This document shows positions 46,001 to 54,636 of a stretch of 64,000 bases of DNA, one piece after another (position 1 is the first letter of the stretch; each line of letters starts with the position of its first letter). The translations under genes were made by a program, and so were the position numbers. The notes beneath the pieces were generated by a model. It was given only the letters and a program-made list of their open reading frames with translations, was not told the DNA's origin and did no database searches. The stretch comes from Cytophagales bacterium (GTDB lineage: Bacteria > Bacteroidota > Bacteroidia > Cytophagales > Spirosomataceae), in assembly GCA_024742395.1 (NCBI GenBank), contig JANSYO010000019.1:1-64000 (forward strand), in the 5' to 3' direction.

Positions 46001-46403
46001 CACGGGTAATATAAATATCCAGCCAGCCATCATTATTAACATCTGCCACCGCAGCCCCCACATCAAAACCCGGTCGTTTCTGTATGCCTGCTAATGCTGT
46101 AATATCCTGGAATTTAAAATCCCCATTGTTTTTATACAGTTTACTTTCATGAGAGTTAGAGACCAGAAACAAATCCTCATTACCATCGTTGTCAAAATCT
46201 GCTACTGCCACTCCCCCGCCAATGTACATATACATGTATTTAAAGTAGTTGGCGGTCTCTGTTTCTTCTATTTTATTAATAAAATCAACCCCGGTATAGG
46301 AGGATTCCATTTGCTCAAAAAGCAAGGGTTCATCAGACTTATCCAGGCCATTTTGGCAAGCAGAAGCCAAGAGTAATAAACTAAAAAACAGAAGCCTCTT
46401 CAT
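43080..46403 (-). CDS. Large FG-GAP/VCBS repeat lipoprotein with ASPIC/UnbV domain
   Basis: A 1,107-residue lipoprotein (MKRLLFFSLLLLASACQ). FG-GAP/VCBS repeats with calcium-binding DxDxDG loops (ADFDNDGNEDLFL, DYDQDGDLDLFM, DINNDGWLDIYV and many more) build two or more beta-propellers. An ASPIC/UnbV domain lies at about 515-600 (KIEGSDMNAFGIGTIVKLYL, ending IFWPDGTAEVLKGF). Start at ATG 46401-46403; the longer frame lacks a signal peptide. It comes straight after SusD, the position of surface glycan-binding proteins in polysaccharide loci, so galactan binding at the cell surface is a reasonable guess. The CRTAC1-like family is common in marine Bacteroidota and has no established function. 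Confidence 0.85.
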   Translation of the reverse strand: MKRLLFFSLLLLASACQNGLDKSDEPLLFEQMESSYTGVDFINKIEETETANYFKYMYMYIGGGVAVADFDNDGNEDLFLVSNSHESKLYKNNGDFKFQDITALAGIQKRPGFDVGAAVADVNNDGWLDIYITRGGWQPENGAFANMLYINNGLSTYPDGEQGVTFTERAAEYGLDDANRGIAATFFDYDQDGDLDLFMSNTPDFEDKGNVVLDLDKVAEDPKTLDFKGTDKLYRNDGQNSFTDVSLAAGLKPDIGFGLSPQVGDINNDGWLDIYVCNDFRIPDFVYVNNQDGTFTDQRNEKLRHMSFNSMGSDIADINNDGLMDIYTLDMNPEDYVRAKTTMGMTSQYLFELMVQKNYHHQYMHNMLQLNNGDGTFSEIANMAGTANTDWSWACLFADFNLDGYNDIYVTNGVYRDVIDRDVNDEILKTLRSRGRKPTDADFLEFAKKLPQQKLDNYFFKNNGDLTFKDVSQEWVNAEPTFSNGAAYADFDNDGDLDVVVSNLNDEVTILKNKAIEEQQGAYLKLKIEGSDMNAFGIGTIVKLYLDSGEILTRQLLTTRGFLSSVSQIMHFGLKPASSIEKAEIFWPDGTAEVLKGFDLNQTVTIKYNSDNLSVIEKDKQFKNTLFISGTSLFTHHDQSFDDYKVQTLLPQKYSQLGPALAVADVNGDGKEDFYVGGAANQSGQIFLADVDGSYRNVAQNNFEVDKVSEDTDAVFFDADGDTDPDLLVLSGSSEFMDNYGAQTHRLYLNDGKGNFERDLMLFPKINSVGAVAKAGDFDGDGDMDIFIGSRMVPGYYPLAPIHYLIINNNGIFEDMAAYYAPQLQNLGMITDAVWEDIDNDKDLDLIVCGEWMGIEVFENNKTRFELSEKYKSLSETTGWWNKIVVADIDNDGDKDIVSGNLGLNTKHKASSQYPFGLYSNDFDGNGVIDPILTTFYKDKEVPVRGRIAFIQQMPTVGNKLTTFKGFASKSISEILGEGFAGSRRFEAKELRSGMFINDGKMNFEFRPFTPQAQTSVINSIVYRDFDGDGSKDLLMAGNNYQCENETTRMDAGNGYFLKGKGNGEFTFIPNYMHGFWAQKDVRKMSLLNGNKILIANNNEALQQYTF

Positions 46404-46462
46404 GATGGTATACAAATGTGACAGAAAGTGATTTGACAAAAAAGGTAGTAGTTTAAAATGTA

Positions 46463-46499
46463 AAATCGGCAGAATTCACAAAATGAATCCTGCCGATTT
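46463..46499 (-). terminator. Hairpin after susD
   Basis: AAATCGGCAGAATTC (46463-46477) and GAATCCTGCCGATTT (46485-46499) pair with a single mismatch around ACAAAAT. It lies 22 bp after the SusD stop; on the minus strand TTTTACATTTT follows. It may attenuate transcription into the FG-GAP lipoprotein gene. Confidence 0.7.
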
Positions 46500-46520
46500 G
46501 GCCACCAAAATATTTTGAAA

Positions 46521-48032
46521 TTATTTCAGGTTGGGATTCAGGTTTACCTCGTTTTGAGGAATAGGGGCAAAATAATTGTCTGTTCCTGTAGAACCTACAA
46601 TCGCGTTTGGCTCCTGAAGCTGAACTCCTGCTGAGTTTTTAGATTTAACATTGGCACGTGCAGTCAAGGCCTCGGCTACTCGTTCCATTCTCACTAAATC
46701 ATTCCATCTAAGATACTCACCAGCCAGTTCCCACTTCCTTTCTGTGTAAGCCAGCTCTGCAATATCTCCGTCTGCAGAAGAGTAGTCTTTAGCAGAAGCT
46801 GTTTCAAAAGGCAAGCCTTCAGCTCTTCTTTTCACTTTATTCAATGCTTCCCAAGCTGCCGGAGTAACTGAATTGGCTCTGCCAGAGGCCTCAGCGTAAA
46901 TTAAAAGTAACTCTGCATAACGCATCACGTAGTCATTACGGTTAGAGTTAAAGTCATCCAGAGAAATGTCACCCTCAGGACCTACTATTTTCTTAAATAC
47001 AGGGTTTGCCTGATCTGTGAAGTCTTCCCAGTTATACTCGGTTCTGTAAGTAGCTTCCTTACGAGGTTGCTCAGGGAAATCTTCAAAATACTTGATCTCA
47101 GCAAAAGTCTCCTGCCACCCTTTCAAATCTGAAGGGTGTCCTAGTTTCCCATATTTACGGTTATTTAATCCGTTTTCTCTTGAATACACCAAGGTAAATA
47201 AACTCTCTTTGTTAAACCTGTTTCCGATTGTCCAAAGACTTTCAAGATCCTGAACAAGTCCAAAACCATGAGAAGCTGCATTATCAATAACCGTCTTTGC
47301 ACTTGATGCTGCCATAGCATATTTAGATGCATCTTTCACAGGAAAACCTGCCCAGTCAAGATATAATCTAGCCAAGAAAGCTCTGGCCGTTCCGCTGTTT
47401 GGTCTTGGAGCACCAGGGTTAACTCCCGGGTAAATAGCCGGAAGAAGGCTTTCAGCTTTCAACAAATCAGATTCAATTTGCTTATACACATCTTCTACAG
47501 AAGATTTTCCAAGATCTACCTCCGGGATTACACTGAGGTGAAGTGGAATCTCGCCATGGATTCGCGTCAATTGATGAAACATGATAGCCCTAATGAAATA
47601 GGCTTCACCGATCAATGCATCCTGAGTGGCTTTGTTTGGCAACTCCAGGTCTTGTGAATTAAACAAAACACTATTTGCTGCACGAACTACTGCGTAGATG
47701 TCTCTCCAGTTAGTGGCCGATCTGGCATTTAAAGGAGATACCGCTCTCTGGTCATATTCTCTGAAATCGGCCTTGTTACTAGCTCTATGTGTAGTGATAT
47801 CATCACCGCCCCATCCTACTACCTGAAAAGTAGTCATAGCTGCAGAGTTTGCCAGCATTCTATAAAGGCCGGTTACCCCTAACTCAAGTTCTGCCTGATT
47901 AGAGTATGAACCCGGGGCCAATCTTGACTTACCCGGTTCTTCTGTTAAGTCTAAACAACTGGAAAAAGTAAAAGCAGCTGCCAGCATTAAGATACCTGCT
48001 TTAAGGTGCTTTTGTATTTTAATTTTCTTCAT
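46521..48032 (-). CDS. susD: SusD/RagB family starch-binding-like lipoprotein
   Basis: A 503-residue outer-membrane lipoprotein (lipobox TFSSC) with the SusD/RagB architecture: tetratricopeptide-like helices and a C-terminal domain ending in YFAPIPQNEVNLNPNLK, the usual SusD ending. It captures glycans together with its SusC partner. Start taken at ATG 48030-48032 (MKKIKIQKHLKAG); an upstream TTG gives a worse signal peptide. Only 32 nt separate it from the SusC gene. The ligand is inferred to be a red-algal galactan oligosaccharide from the surrounding enzymes. Confidence 0.93.
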   Translation of the reverse strand: MKKIKIQKHLKAGILMLAAAFTFSSCLDLTEEPGKSRLAPGSYSNQAELELGVTGLYRMLANSAAMTTFQVVGWGGDDITTHRASNKADFREYDQRAVSPLNARSATNWRDIYAVVRAANSVLFNSQDLELPNKATQDALIGEAYFIRAIMFHQLTRIHGEIPLHLSVIPEVDLGKSSVEDVYKQIESDLLKAESLLPAIYPGVNPGAPRPNSGTARAFLARLYLDWAGFPVKDASKYAMAASSAKTVIDNAASHGFGLVQDLESLWTIGNRFNKESLFTLVYSRENGLNNRKYGKLGHPSDLKGWQETFAEIKYFEDFPEQPRKEATYRTEYNWEDFTDQANPVFKKIVGPEGDISLDDFNSNRNDYVMRYAELLLIYAEASGRANSVTPAAWEALNKVKRRAEGLPFETASAKDYSSADGDIAELAYTERKWELAGEYLRWNDLVRMERVAEALTARANVKSKNSAGVQLQEPNAIVGSTGTDNYFAPIPQNEVNLNPNLK

Positions 48033-48064
48033 TTTCTTCAATTTTTTAAATGTCAATTTCCTTC

Positions 48065-51000
48065 TTAAAGACCAATCTTAATACCCACGGTAATTACTCT
48101 GGCATTAGGATAAGCCCCTACGTTTACACCGGCAGCGGTGTCATTGTTACCATTGTCATAGTCTCTGTCGCTACCCTCAGGATCATAACCTGAGAATTGC
48201 GTCAGCAATAACAAGTTTTGACCACTCACATAAACTTTAGCTGAAGAGATGTTCGGGATTGACTTAATGGTGTATCCAATACTTAGGTTGCTAAGTCTGG
48301 CAAAATCACCTTTCTCAACATATCGTGAAGAGGCCGTTCTGTTTTGGCCACCAGCCGGAATATCCGTCTCGTTCTCTGGAGTCCACTGATCTAACTGCAC
48401 AGGTGACATGAAGCTACGCTGGTTACCCGTAGCACCTACCAGAATACCGTCTACTACGTTAAGGATTTCAAAACCGCCCATACCAGTAAAGAAGATGTTA
48501 GCATCGAAACCTTTGTAAGAGAAAGTGTTGTTAAAACCCCAGCTCAAAGTAGGCGTTCCGTTTCCAATGGCTCCCAGCACAATATTGCCTTCAGCATCTC
48601 TCAGATACTTTGCGTCACCCGGCTTCAAACCATATTTCTTAGCTTCCTCAGCCTCTGAAGTTTTCCAGGTACCTAAGAAAGTCTCCCCGTAAAACTGACC
48701 AATTGGCTGGTCTAATTGAATAATATTCAAAGCTCTACCGCTACCATCAATGTTATTGAAAGAACCAATTATTTCTGTTCTTCCATCAAAAAGGCTTGAA
48801 ACTTTGTTTTTAACAAAAGAAGCCGTCAGTGTCGAGTTCCATCTAAAGTCATTGTTATTCACAATTACTCCATCAAGGCCAATATCCAATCCTTTGTTCT
48901 CTACTTCGCCTACGTTTTTAAGTATTGATCCTCCTCCGGCAAAATCAGGAACAGGTACTTGAAGTAATAAGTCTGAGGTATTTTTCTGGTAAGCATCTAC
49001 TGTCAAATTCACTCTTTGGTTAAACAAACCTAAGTCAAAACCTACGTTGGTTTGTGTAGTGGTTTCCCAGGTAAGATCCGGATTACCGTAACCACCCGGA
49101 GACGACCCCGGAGTAAGCGTTCCACCATTGAATAAATAGGGACGGTTAATGTTTACACTTGGATAAGTCACGTAAGGTGCCACATTTTGATTTCCCACCT
49201 GACCCCAGCCAGCTCTCAATTTTAGCGAAGTGAACACCGGAGAGTTTTGAATAAATGAAAGGTTACCGAGGTTATAGGCAAGAGCCACGGAAGGGAATAT
49301 ACCCACATCTTTACCTTCTCTGAATCTGGAAGAGCGGTCTCTTCTTACGGTACCTGTCACCAATAAGTTATCCTTAAGAATGTACTCTGCACGAGCCATA
49401 TATGATTCAATGCCAGACTTACTGTAATCATTACTAATGCCGGTAGCAGAATTAAGCTCCGCTAAATAGAAACCACCGGGTACTATCATGTTATTAGCAT
49501 TGTAGCCATTGAACCTTGAAACTCCTTGCTGAATTTCGTACACCCCCGTTAGTTTCAAATCATGGATACCCATGGTTTTGCTCCAGGTAAGAATGTTACT
49601 CATCTGAATTCCCTGGCTTTGGCTTGTTCCAAAACCGGCATTCGGGAATGGAGGGTCTGTTCTGTAGCTCTCGTTCGTGTTATTTGTGGAACCGGCTCCA
49701 CCAACTATGGTGTAGTTTAAGTTATCCAGAATATCGTAGGAGATGTTCAGGTTGGCATTGATCTTATCAATGTTACGATTGTTATCTCTAAGATTCATGG
49801 CCGCAATAGGATTGTAACCTAAATGTGCGAAGGCTCTGTTTGAGAAGTTATTGTAATCACCATTGTAGTTATAAATTGGGGTTGTAGGATCCCAAGTTAA
49901 GGCACGTACAAACATACTTCCCTGATACTCACGGGTATCGTCTATGTTGTTATGATTCTTCTCGTTGGTTCCGAAAAGGTTAAAGCCAATTCTTAGCTTT
50001 TTAGTAATTTCTGAGTTTAAGTTTACTCTACCACTAAGTCTTTTATAGTTAGTAGTTATAAGCACACCATTCTGGTTCATGTAGTTACCAGACATGAAGT
50101 AGCTCACTTTTCCAGCCTTACCGCTGGTAGATAGCTGAAAGTTTTGAGAAACTCCGGTTTGCATTACCTCTCTTTGGTAATCTGTACCACCGCTACTTCT
50201 TAGAGCAGAAATCTCTGAGTCCGATATAACCGAAGCACCACCCGAGCTGATTCTTCTTTGGTTCTCGATAACAGCGAAATCTGCAGCACTTAAAGTTTCG
50301 ATGAATTTAGGAATCTTAGAAAAACCAGTAAAGAATTCTACATCAAGGCTACCTTTCTCTGTTCCTTTTTTGGTAGAAACCAAAATAACCCCATTAGAAC
50401 CTCTTGAGCCATAAATTGCTGTTGCCGAAGCATCTTTCAATACCTCCATGGACTCAATATCATTCGGGTTAAGCGAACCCAAGTCTCCCCCAATAATTCC
50501 ATCTATAACAACTAAAGGATCGTTATTTCCTGTAATGGAGTTGACACCACGAATTCTGACTTTCACATCCCCTCCCGGGCTACCTGAAGTACGACTCACA
50601 TTAACACCGGCAGCTCTACCCTGAAGAGCGTCTTCAATTCTGGTAACCGGCTGCTCTTTGTAGTCTTTTGAGCTTACTTGTGAAATAGAACCCGTTAAAT
50701 CACTCTTTCTTCTTGTTCCGTATCCTACTACCACCACCTCATCAAAGCTGTTCTCTGATGTGGCAAGAGTAAAATTTGCTACGGCACCACTAACTGCTAC
50801 TTCCTGGGTTTGGTAACCAATGAAGCTACACACCAAAATGTCCCCTTGTTTTGCATTGATAGAGAATTTTCCATCGGCATTCGTAATAGTACCATTTGAA
50901 CTGTTTTTCACAGTAATGCTTGCACCTGGCAATGCTGACCCTTCTGAATCTGAAACCGTTCCGGTAACATTCATACCTTGAGCCGTAGCACCTAAAGAAC

Positions 51001-51070
51001 CCAAAAACAGCATCAATAAAATCAGGAAACCTGATTTGGGCTGTTTTGATCTACGTAATTGTCGTTTCAT
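48065..51070 (-). CDS. susC: SusC/RagA family TonB-dependent transporter
   Basis: A 1,001-residue outer-membrane transporter with a signal peptide (ending LGATAQ), a carboxypeptidase D regulatory-like domain (about 32-115; GTVSDSEGSALPGASITVKN), a plug domain with the SusC marker DEVVVVGYGTRRKSDLTG and SVNSITGNNDPLVVIDGIIG-type region, and a 22-strand barrel. It imports oligosaccharides using TonB energy, with SusD as lid. No STN domain is present, so anti-sigma-type signalling is not expected; regulation more likely runs through the AraC proteins. First gene of the SusCD unit, with a 717-bp upstream region. Confidence 0.94.
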   Translation of the reverse strand: MKRQLRRSKQPKSGFLILLMLFLGSLGATAQGMNVTGTVSDSEGSALPGASITVKNSSNGTITNADGKFSINAKQGDILVCSFIGYQTQEVAVSGAVANFTLATSENSFDEVVVVGYGTRRKSDLTGSISQVSSKDYKEQPVTRIEDALQGRAAGVNVSRTSGSPGGDVKVRIRGVNSITGNNDPLVVIDGIIGGDLGSLNPNDIESMEVLKDASATAIYGSRGSNGVILVSTKKGTEKGSLDVEFFTGFSKIPKFIETLSAADFAVIENQRRISSGGASVISDSEISALRSSGGTDYQREVMQTGVSQNFQLSTSGKAGKVSYFMSGNYMNQNGVLITTNYKRLSGRVNLNSEITKKLRIGFNLFGTNEKNHNNIDDTREYQGSMFVRALTWDPTTPIYNYNGDYNNFSNRAFAHLGYNPIAAMNLRDNNRNIDKINANLNISYDILDNLNYTIVGGAGSTNNTNESYRTDPPFPNAGFGTSQSQGIQMSNILTWSKTMGIHDLKLTGVYEIQQGVSRFNGYNANNMIVPGGFYLAELNSATGISNDYSKSGIESYMARAEYILKDNLLVTGTVRRDRSSRFREGKDVGIFPSVALAYNLGNLSFIQNSPVFTSLKLRAGWGQVGNQNVAPYVTYPSVNINRPYLFNGGTLTPGSSPGGYGNPDLTWETTTQTNVGFDLGLFNQRVNLTVDAYQKNTSDLLLQVPVPDFAGGGSILKNVGEVENKGLDIGLDGVIVNNNDFRWNSTLTASFVKNKVSSLFDGRTEIIGSFNNIDGSGRALNIIQLDQPIGQFYGETFLGTWKTSEAEEAKKYGLKPGDAKYLRDAEGNIVLGAIGNGTPTLSWGFNNTFSYKGFDANIFFTGMGGFEILNVVDGILVGATGNQRSFMSPVQLDQWTPENETDIPAGGQNRTASSRYVEKGDFARLSNLSIGYTIKSIPNISSAKVYVSGQNLLLLTQFSGYDPEGSDRDYDNGNNDTAAGVNVGAYPNARVITVGIKIGL

Positions 51071-51401
51071 AAAAAAATAGTTAATAGATTAAATAATTAA
51101 ACATGAAAGGGTTTTAGGCTTCTTATTTTCAGGTAGACAGTTTCTTTATTTCTTAGATGTTCCTTTCAATGCGATGAAACATTCAAAAGCACATCATGAT
51201 AAAGTCTAAATTTTTCATAGCAAATGAACATAAATTCTTGACGCGTCATTAAGTCGTAATTAGCAAGGCATAATACTTTTTTACCTTGTTTTATTTTTAT
51301 TAGTACAATACCAATATTACGGCAGTACACACGCATCAAAAGATCCGTTACAAATGCTCAACAAACATTGTATCTTTCTAAGAAAAAACATGATTTATAA
51401 A

Positions 51402-51456
51402 CTAGACAAAAACTCGACAGGCCTTTTATCCACTAGACAGGGAGGCGAATCGACAA
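51402..51456. promoter_or_regulatory. Candidate operator with direct repeats
   Basis: ACTAGACA occurs at 51402-51409 and 51433-51440, 31 bp apart (about three helical turns), each followed by TCGACA (51415-51420 and 51451-51456). Direct repeats in helical phase are typical of AraC-family targets. It lies about 330 bp before SusC. A further CTAGACA is at 60650-60656, in the divergent region of the sulfatase gene. The assignment is inference. Confidence 0.35.
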
Positions 51457-51677
51457 GTATAATTTGTTGATTTTCAAGCCAAAAGGACAATACAAGCGTG
51501 AAACGGTATTGGGTAAACTTAAAAAAGGAGTATCAAAAAAAATCTTCAAAATGAATACTGTTTAAGAGCATGCAATCCTGCATTCATATTTTACCTTAAG
51601 TACAACAGTTAAACGAATTAAAAATCAACCAAGCAAATAGGAGTCAAGCACTTTTTTACCCGAAAACAAAAAGAAAA

Positions 51678-51714
51678 AGCCAAAAGTCTGTCTGCATTAG
51701 AGAGACCTTTGGCT
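51678..51714 (-). terminator. Terminator after the beta-helix/cytochrome gene
   Basis: AGCCAAAAGTCT (51678-51689) and AGACCTTTGGCT (51703-51714) pair along all 12 positions, with one G-T pair in RNA. On the minus strand the stem is followed by TTTTCTTTTTG, a good terminator for the gene ending at 51788. Confidence 0.8.
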
Positions 51715-51787
51715 AAAAATGGCGAACATTAACTGTTAAATAGTCGCCTAAATGAATCCGATAAGCGTGCTTAAAATTGAAGAAAAA

Positions 51788-53329
51788 TTACTTTGCGGTA
51801 ATCTTATCTAAGGGGACTTTCTTTTTGAAGCCTTCATCAATATCTATTGACAATATGAACTCGGCAACTGCCATTTTCGCTTCTTCAGACAAATAATCCT
51901 GAGGTGGCATTTCCGGATAATCATCTCTTAAGTTTTTAGGCTTATTAATGTAATCTACTATGCCTTGCGGGTTGTCTTTATGAATCATCTGAATCCACTC
52001 AGTAGGTACACCAATAAGACGGCTTCCTACTGCATGACAGCCTGCACATACGCCATAATAAGTCAGTTCGCCTAACTCTTCTTTAGAAACGGCTCTGTCT
52101 GGCACAGGTTCAGGTGTTCGCATAGTAACCACATCTCTTGTATCCATTATCTGAGCAGGGCCATACGAGTCTATTCCAAAGGTCCGGTATTTATTTTTAT
52201 CCCTTATGGTGCTCCCTTTACCGCCACCAAAAGCGAAAATATCCGGCCCTTTTGTTTGCATTTTTGTGAGCATAATAGCTTTTATCTCCCCGATAGGATC
52301 ATTTCCGTTATCATACATAATATTGTCTAAAATGACTACCCTGTCTGGGTTTCCTTCTGAATTAGGGTCATTGGCTTTGGGATCTCCGTTGGCTAAATCC
52401 ACAATAGTTATGCCCGTATTGTTATTCCCTGTAATAATATTGTTTTCTATTATGGCATCATCTGCTGCCATGATTAAAATACCGGTACCTTTCGGAATTC
52501 CTGAAACCGTAGAACCCGGAGCTCCAAAATTTTCATGGTTATTATTAACCACAAAATTGTTTCTAAGGATTACATCAAAAGTAGTTTTGATAGGAAGACC
52601 CGGCGTTACAAAGGCCAAAAGACCTCCTGTATTATCATGAACATAATTATTTTCCACGAGACAGTGTCTTGAGTTTTCAATCTCAATGCCAGCTACATTG
52701 TCAAAGACTTCATTATGACGAACATCGACGTTATCACACATCCCTACATAAATAGCAGCATCGGCTATTTTACTTAATACATTATGCTCTATCAAGCCGT
52801 TTTTACCGTATTGAGGAAAAATTCCATATACGCCTGTATCAATAATCCAGTTGTTTCGAATAATGAAATTATTGCCAGCCTGACCCATAATAGCATTGCC
52901 CTTATAGTTGATAATTTTAAAATTCTCAATCAAAATACCATTACCTGAGTACAAGAAAGCATCGTTTATTTCCTTCTTCCCATCCAGAGTAGGCCATTTT
53001 CCCTCTATCACCACACCCTGAATACTAATATTGTCCTTATCAATATATACGTTTTCAGAATAGGTACCCGGAAATACCCGAATAAGATCTCCTGGCTGGG
53101 CTTTTTTAACAGCTTCCTGAATAGAACTACCTTTCTTTACTTCTATTACATTCCCTGTGAAGTCCTTAATTTCTGTACTACTTTCGGAGATACCGGCATT
53201 CCTGTAATTCAAAGTAGAGGGCAAAGGCACCGATTCAGCACCTGATGAACCAAAAAGGAATTTACCCGCAAAAACGCCAATGACCAGTAGGGCAAGTCCG
53301 GCTAAGATTTTTAAAAGAGTTGATTTCAT
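51788..53329 (-). CDS. Parallel beta-helix protein with C-terminal cytochrome c domain
   Basis: A 513-residue exported protein with an N-terminal signal or anchor helix (LLKILAGLALLVIGVFAGKF). Residues about 60-330 are right-handed parallel beta-helix (NosD/PbH1 type: NGILIENFKIINYKGNAIMG, GIEIENSRHCLVENNYVHDN). The C-terminal 100 residues are a mono-heme cytochrome c with CAGCH at 428-432 and a likely Met ligand in PEMPPQ. Related beta-helix proteins are known in two-gene pairs with exported cytochromes (TIGR03805/03806 type, from memory), function unknown. Here the cytochrome is fused, and the upstream gene, 4 nt away, is a di-heme peroxidase, so the pair probably forms an electron-transfer unit in the periplasm. 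Confidence 0.8.
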   Translation of the reverse strand: MKSTLLKILAGLALLVIGVFAGKFLFGSSGAESVPLPSTLNYRNAGISESSTEIKDFTGNVIEVKKGSSIQEAVKKAQPGDLIRVFPGTYSENVYIDKDNISIQGVVIEGKWPTLDGKKEINDAFLYSGNGILIENFKIINYKGNAIMGQAGNNFIIRNNWIIDTGVYGIFPQYGKNGLIEHNVLSKIADAAIYVGMCDNVDVRHNEVFDNVAGIEIENSRHCLVENNYVHDNTGGLLAFVTPGLPIKTTFDVILRNNFVVNNNHENFGAPGSTVSGIPKGTGILIMAADDAIIENNIITGNNNTGITIVDLANGDPKANDPNSEGNPDRVVILDNIMYDNGNDPIGEIKAIMLTKMQTKGPDIFAFGGGKGSTIRDKNKYRTFGIDSYGPAQIMDTRDVVTMRTPEPVPDRAVSKEELGELTYYGVCAGCHAVGSRLIGVPTEWIQMIHKDNPQGIVDYINKPKNLRDDYPEMPPQDYLSEEAKMAVAEFILSIDIDEGFKKKVPLDKITAK

Positions 53330-53333
53330 TGTT

Positions 53334-54539
53334 TTATTTAGATAAGATATAGACAGATGGTTTTAATCCGGAAGGTAAACGCTCCGGTACTTTTGGTTTA
53401 AATGACTCGTCTGTTAAGGTTTTTAAAAAATCTACCAGTCGATCCAATTCATAATTCGTCAAATTTGGTTCCCAAATATGCCAGTGTATCCTTAAGTCCT
53501 CACCTTCAGGCACGGCATGTCCGCGGCCTTGGGTATAGAATTCCACCGTCTCACGTAGAGTCGAAAAATTGCCGGAATGCATATAAGGGGCTGTTTTCTC
53601 AATATTTCGTAAACTTGGCACTTTGAAGGCACCCCGCAATGTTTTATCCTGAGCTGGTATCTCAGCACCAGGGTCTAACGGAAGACCATTGGGCTCAGGA
53701 CTGCCAATAACGGCAAACTCCTGATTGGTAAAAAGAGGCGGTGTGTGGCACTCGGCACAGCGGGCCACAAACGATCTGAAGATATTCATTCCTTCTTTTT
53801 CCTTCTCATTCAGAGCCTCATGGTAACCATGAGCATATCGGTCATACTTACTGTTCAGAGAAATAAGAGAAGCCTGAAATGCCGCCAGCGAAGTATAAAT
53901 TTCATTTAATTGAATGGGTGACCTTTTATTTCTATCAGGAAAAGCCTCTTGAAATAACTTCTTGTACTCACTTATGCTGTTTATCGTTTCTAAGAGATGT
54001 GCCGGCGAATTGTTCATTTCCTCTTTAGAAAATAAAGGCCCTTGCATTTGCTCTTCAAGAGAGCTGGCTCTGCCATCCCAAAATAATTTCCTTAAGTAGG
54101 CCACATTCCATAAGGAAGGAGCCGCTCTTTTCAGCTTCAGATTATTATTTCCCAGGCTGGTGGCCAGGCCATCGCTAAAACCCTTGTCAGGCTGATGACA
54201 GCTAGCACAGGACATATCGCCTGCCCCGGATAAAACAGGGTCAAAAAAAAGATAACGACCTAAATCAATTTCCTGAGGGGAGAAGCCATCACGTATTTCG
54301 GGCAATCCAGTTTGCAGACCTCCTAAGCCTTTGTTATTTGGAGAATCGTACAACATATATAAGTTTTGAGCTTTACACTCATTCTGCTCATTGAGTTTAA
54401 AGCCCGGTGGGCAATTGGCATTCAGCCCTGGCACACTATTTAAGGAGTCAGAGGAATTATTAGAGAGTAAGGTAATTAATATAAAGAACAGGAGCATCCC
54501 GGAAATGCCCGACTTTATAAGAATATCTTTATTAATCAT
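53334..54539 (-). CDS. Di-heme cytochrome c peroxidase / MauG family
   Basis: A 401-residue exported protein with an N-terminal hydrophobic anchor (about residues 10-26) and two c-type heme sites: CASCH at 111-115 and CAECH at 261-265, with the family blocks LFFDPVLSGAGDMS and LFWDGRASSLEEQ. Members reduce hydrogen peroxide or oxidise protein or small substrates. A short Cys-containing segment (ANCPPGFKLNEQNECKAQ) precedes the first heme domain and is not typical. It is 4 nt upstream of the beta-helix/cytochrome gene, its likely electron partner. Confidence 0.87.
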   Translation of the reverse strand: MINKDILIKSGISGMLLFFILITLLSNNSSDSLNSVPGLNANCPPGFKLNEQNECKAQNLYMLYDSPNNKGLGGLQTGLPEIRDGFSPQEIDLGRYLFFDPVLSGAGDMSCASCHQPDKGFSDGLATSLGNNNLKLKRAAPSLWNVAYLRKLFWDGRASSLEEQMQGPLFSKEEMNNSPAHLLETINSISEYKKLFQEAFPDRNKRSPIQLNEIYTSLAAFQASLISLNSKYDRYAHGYHEALNEKEKEGMNIFRSFVARCAECHTPPLFTNQEFAVIGSPEPNGLPLDPGAEIPAQDKTLRGAFKVPSLRNIEKTAPYMHSGNFSTLRETVEFYTQGRGHAVPEGEDLRIHWHIWEPNLTNYELDRLVDFLKTLTDESFKPKVPERLPSGLKPSVYILSK

Positions 54540-54636
54540 TATGCACCCATTGCGATTACTGAAGCAATTTCAATAGTTCAATACCCAATTTTGTAAAAAA
54601 ATGGGGGCTTTGGTACAAAAGAGCTCTATTTTGTGA

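Larger units (their letters stand above)
51071..51787. other. Long upstream region of the SusCD unit
   Basis: About 717 bp without a gene. It contains the terminator of the beta-helix/cytochrome gene (51678-51714) and a directly repeated motif at 51402-51456 that could be a regulator site for the SusC promoter. I could not find a clean Bacteroidota promoter (TTTG and TAnnTTTG) at fixed spacing. Confidence 0.45.

Noticed and set aside
52206-52640. 144-codon plus-strand frame inside the beta-helix/cytochrome gene
   Set aside because: Antisense shadow of the Asn-rich beta-helix repeats; no start signal and no family.
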